A stretch of DNA of 51,546 nt from an archaeon GW2011_AR18. Lineage in GTDB: Archaea; Nanobdellota; Nanobdellia; SCGC-AAA011-G17; GW2011-AR18. The notes below the pieces were generated by a model, which did not search any database, was not told the origin of the DNA, and saw only the letters and a program-made list of their open reading frames with translations. Positions 49,232 to 51,546 of this stretch are shown here, in pieces. The position numbers and the translations under genes were made by a program. Each line of letters starts with the position of its first letter. Positions within the stretch are counted from its first letter, which is position 1. Location of the stretch: contig JWKX01000014.1 in the NCBI GenBank assembly GCA_000806155.1, forward strand, positions 1 through 51,546. The letters are read 5' to 3'.

Positions 49232-49771
49232 TTAGTTCATAGTTTTATACAAATATTCTTTTAAACTCTGTTCTTTAGGTTTATCAAATTTATTCACATT
49301 TCTTATATCTAATCCTGGATATTCAGGACAATTTATGTTTAAAATGTCATAAATTTCCTTTGAAATTACTTCAACCCATGTTTCTCTCTCTTTGTCTGTA
49401 ACAGAGTTTTGCAAATTTTCTGGAACATTTCTGTGAATAAGTTCATGAATCAAAACCAAGTGCATACATTCTCTATTTTCCTGATATTTTAGAGTTAAAG
49501 GATCTTCGTAAGAATTTGGTACAGTATCACTAATATACACAATTATTTTATCTTCTTTCCAATAAAAACCACTTTTATTTGCAATTAATTTTAGTATTTT
49601 TTCAGAATTCGAATTGAAATAATCAATAAATAATTTACTTTTTTTCAATAATTCTGTTCCTTCTTTCGGAGAATACTTAGGTTTTTTTCTTTCTTGTTTG
49701 TTTATATATCTATTTTCATCAAACATCAAATTATGAACCCAACTAACTTTGAATATTATTTTTGGAATCAT
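49232..49771 (-). CDS. HExxH metalloprotease-like protein (179 aa)
   Basis: ATG at 49771 (an upstream TTG at 49786 adds five). HLVLIHELIHRNVP (about 103-116) holds HELIH, the zincin motif, and WVEVISKEIYDIL 20 residues later could give the third ligand Glu. No signal peptide, so cytoplasmic. Seems a minimal zinc-protease domain as in archaeal small metalloproteins. Substrate unknown. Confidence 0.75.
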   Translation of the reverse strand: MIPKIIFKVSWVHNLMFDENRYINKQERKKPKYSPKEGTELLKKSKLFIDYFNSNSEKILKLIANKSGFYWKEDKIIVYISDTVPNSYEDPLTLKYQENRECMHLVLIHELIHRNVPENLQNSVTDKERETWVEVISKEIYDILNINCPEYPGLDIRNVNKFDKPKEQSLKEYLYKTMN

Positions 49772-49823
49772 AGTATTTTTGTACAACCAAATAACTTTTA
49801 AAGCTTTATACTATTAGATCATT

Positions 49824-51185
49824 ATGGTTTTAGACAAGTTAGGTAGCTCATTGAAAGAAACTTTATCAAAGATAGCTAAATCTATGTTTGTTGATGAAAA
49901 GTTAATAGATGAACTAGTTAAAGATATCCAGAGAGCTTTGCTTTCTTCAGATGTTAATGTTCGTTTAGTATTGGATTTATCTAAATCTATTAAAGAGAGA
50001 GCTTTGAAAGAAAAACCCCCTTCAGGTATTACTCAGAAAGAATACTTAGTGACTATTGTTTATGAAGAATTAGTAAAATTCATGGGTGGTGAAGGTTCTA
50101 AGATTGAAATTAATAAGAAACCTTTCAAGATCATGATGGTTGGTTTATTTGGTTCTGGTAAAACAACTTCTATTGGTAAATTATCTAAATATTATTCTAA
50201 GAAAGGTTACAAAGTATGTGCTCTTGGTTTAGATGTTTACAGACCAGCAGCTATGGATCAATTAGAACAAGTATGTAAATCAATCAACATTCCAGTTTTT
50301 ATTGATAAGAAAGAAAAGAATCCTATTAAAATATATAAGAACTTTGAAAATGAATTAAACAAATTTGATATTATTATTGTTGATACTTCTGGTAGGGACG
50401 CTTTATCTAAAGATTTAATTAAAGAAATTGAAGATCTAAATAATACAATCAATCCTGATGAAAATTTATTAGTTATCTCTGCAGATATTGGTCAGGCAGC
50501 TCAATCTCAAGCTAAGGCTTTCCATGATGCTTGTAATATTACTGGCGTCTTAGTTACTAAATTAGATGGTACTGCTAAGGGTGGTGGAGCTATTAGTGCT
50601 TGTTCAGTTTCTGGTGCTAATATTAAATTTATTGGATTAGGAGAAAAAGTTGATGATTTAGAGACTTTCAATCCTAAAGGTTTCGTATCAAGACTTTTGG
50701 GTATGGGTGATATTGAATTATTATTAGAGAAAACTAAAGATATCATGTCTGAGAAAGAAGCTAAGGAGATGTCTAAGAAACTTATCAAAGGTGAATTTAA
50801 TTTTATTGATTTGTATGAGCAGATGGAAGCTATGTCTAAGATGGGTTCTCTATCTAAGATTATGGAATTGATTCCTGGTTTAGGTAATGCTAAGATCCCT
50901 AAAGATATGCTTGATGTTCAACAAGAAAAATTAAAGAAATGGAAATTTATTTTGCAATCAATGACTAAATCAGAACTTGAAGATCCTGAAATTATTGATC
51001 CTTCACGTATTGAGAGAATAGCTAAAGGTTCAGGTGTTTCTGTTTCTGATGTTCGTGAATTATTAAAACAATATCGTCAATCTAAGAAGATGATGAAGAT
51101 GATGAAAGGTATGGAATCTGAACAGGACGTAACAAAGTTAATGAAAAAATTTAAAGGCAAGATGCCTAAAGGTATTGGTTTCTAG
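49824..51185 (+). CDS. srp54: Signal recognition particle GTPase SRP54
   Basis: 453 residues, typical length. N domain 1-95, G domain with GLFGSGKTTSIGKLSKYYSK (near 109), DVYRPAAMDQLEQV, DTSGRDALSK and TKLDGTAKGGGA, then the M domain (about 300-453) with KMGSLSKIMELIPGLG, the RNA-binding SGVSVSDVRELLKQY and a Met/Lys tail. Binds 7S RNA and signal peptides; partner FtsY is 3.2 kb upstream. TATA-like CTTTTAAAG about 25 bases before the ATG. Confidence 0.96.
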   Translation: MVLDKLGSSLKETLSKIAKSMFVDEKLIDELVKDIQRALLSSDVNVRLVLDLSKSIKERALKEKPPSGITQKEYLVTIVYEELVKFMGGEGSKIEINKKPFKIMMVGLFGSGKTTSIGKLSKYYSKKGYKVCALGLDVYRPAAMDQLEQVCKSINIPVFIDKKEKNPIKIYKNFENELNKFDIIIVDTSGRDALSKDLIKEIEDLNNTINPDENLLVISADIGQAAQSQAKAFHDACNITGVLVTKLDGTAKGGGAISACSVSGANIKFIGLGEKVDDLETFNPKGFVSRLLGMGDIELLLEKTKDIMSEKEAKEMSKKLIKGEFNFIDLYEQMEAMSKMGSLSKIMELIPGLGNAKIPKDMLDVQQEKLKKWKFILQSMTKSELEDPEIIDPSRIERIAKGSGVSVSDVRELLKQYRQSKKMMKMMKGMESEQDVTKLMKKFKGKMPKGIGF

Positions 51186-51508
51186 TGTAGTGTAATTTCA
51201 AAGTCTTTTAATATATCACTTTCAGGTTTATTATACCACTCCCCGCAGAGATCTAAAACTCTCATTTCTACAACATGTTTTGTTCCTCTAATTGTTTTAT
51301 AAGGAAGCACTCTTGTATATTCAGGTTTATAGTCTATATTCAGAATTTCATCATCTATCACGCACTGGTATATATCTGCTTTATATCTTCCGCTTCTTAA
51401 TTCTTTTAATAGGAATATTAATCCTGTCACACTTCCTGTTTTTCTTACGAATGTTATGTGTGTTTTATCATCACTTGACTGATATTCAACTCTAAGTCCA
51501 TCTATCAT
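51182..51508 (-). CDS. Hypothetical beta-rich protein (108 aa)
   Basis: MIDGLRVEYQSSDDKTHITF, then GLIFLLKELRSGRYKADIYQ and a C-terminal MRVLDLCGEWYNKPESDILK. Soluble, mixed strands. ATG at 51508 with TATA-like TTTATAAG about 25 bases upstream. Its stop overlaps srp54 by four bases (convergent). Not recognised. Confidence 0.65.
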   Translation of the reverse strand: MIDGLRVEYQSSDDKTHITFVRKTGSVTGLIFLLKELRSGRYKADIYQCVIDDEILNIDYKPEYTRVLPYKTIRGTKHVVEMRVLDLCGEWYNKPESDILKDFEITLH

Positions 51509-51546
51509 GTTTTTAGGATTTTAACAAATCTTATAAATTTAATTAT

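Noticed and set aside
1-51546. CRISPR arrays, rRNA or tRNA genes, IS elements
   Set aside because: No regularly spaced repeat array, no rRNA-like GC-rich block, no cloverleaf and no transposase were seen by eye. A tRNA with unusual structure could be missed without a covariance-model search.

Overview
The window is AT-rich archaeal DNA. It carries eL42, eS27, aIF2-alpha, Nop10, aEF1-beta, SRP54, FtsY, archaeal-type TruD, a PAC2 proteasome chaperone, CDP-archaeol synthase and geranylgeranyl reductase. Small proteins, many overlapping ATGA/TAATG junctions, apparently leaderless TATA promoters and many lineage-specific secreted proteins suggest a DPANN archaeon of the Woesearchaeota/Pacearchaeota kind. 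That placement is inference; no rRNA or tRNA gene was found to confirm it.

Layout. 1-4741: cell-surface genes, namely a PEGA-repeat protein running off the left edge and a five-gene overlapping operon made of two paralogous pairs of small secreted or anchored beta-rich proteins plus a frame-split fifth gene. 4869-5962: a winged-helix/MNT nucleotidyltransferase with a palindromic operator and a stunted HEPN partner. 5959-12624: lipid and envelope genes (CarS, a glycosyltransferase, a frameshifted PIG-L deacetylase, GG reductase, a 5'-truncated prepilin peptidase) mixed with Zn-ribbon/aEF1-beta and a HIT protein. 12729-21699: a long run of secreted, membrane or lipoprotein genes of unknown role. 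22103-27195: EndoQ DNA repair and the archaeal eL42-eS27 / aIF2-alpha-Nop10-PAC2 genes, split by RlmH and a 2H phosphoesterase. 27250-39504: a defence island with RelBE between 42-bp direct repeats, a DUF1016 nuclease, an ORF6N protein, RadC, a complete type I R-M locus in the order hsdM-hsdS-prrC-like-hsdR, and a MNT/HEPN module whose HEPN is fused to GINS51. 40283-51508: housekeeping again (degenerate ApgM, TruD, FtsY, VIT1-like transporter, radical SAM, SRP54) with a large repeat protein next to ftsY.

How the genes work together. CarS and GG reductase serve archaeal lipid synthesis; SRP54 and FtsY target proteins to the membrane, which matters in a genome with this many exported proteins. 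In the R-M locus the methylase, specificity subunit and restriction subunit would be guarded by an anticodon-nuclease-like ATPase that carries an R..E..H residue pattern with the spacing known from PrrC. The specificity subunit contains three perfect 12-bp repeats of the kind that can alter target spacing.

Most notable: the uninterrupted 331-residue ORF at 37947-38942 joins a HEPN toxin-type domain to a full GINS51 replication-helicase subunit and is translationally coupled to an MNT antitoxin. This would physically link a toxin-antitoxin system to the CMG replicative helicase. Several genes are also visibly broken or lack key residues (PIG-L, ApgM, prepilin peptidase, HIT, the split surface gene).
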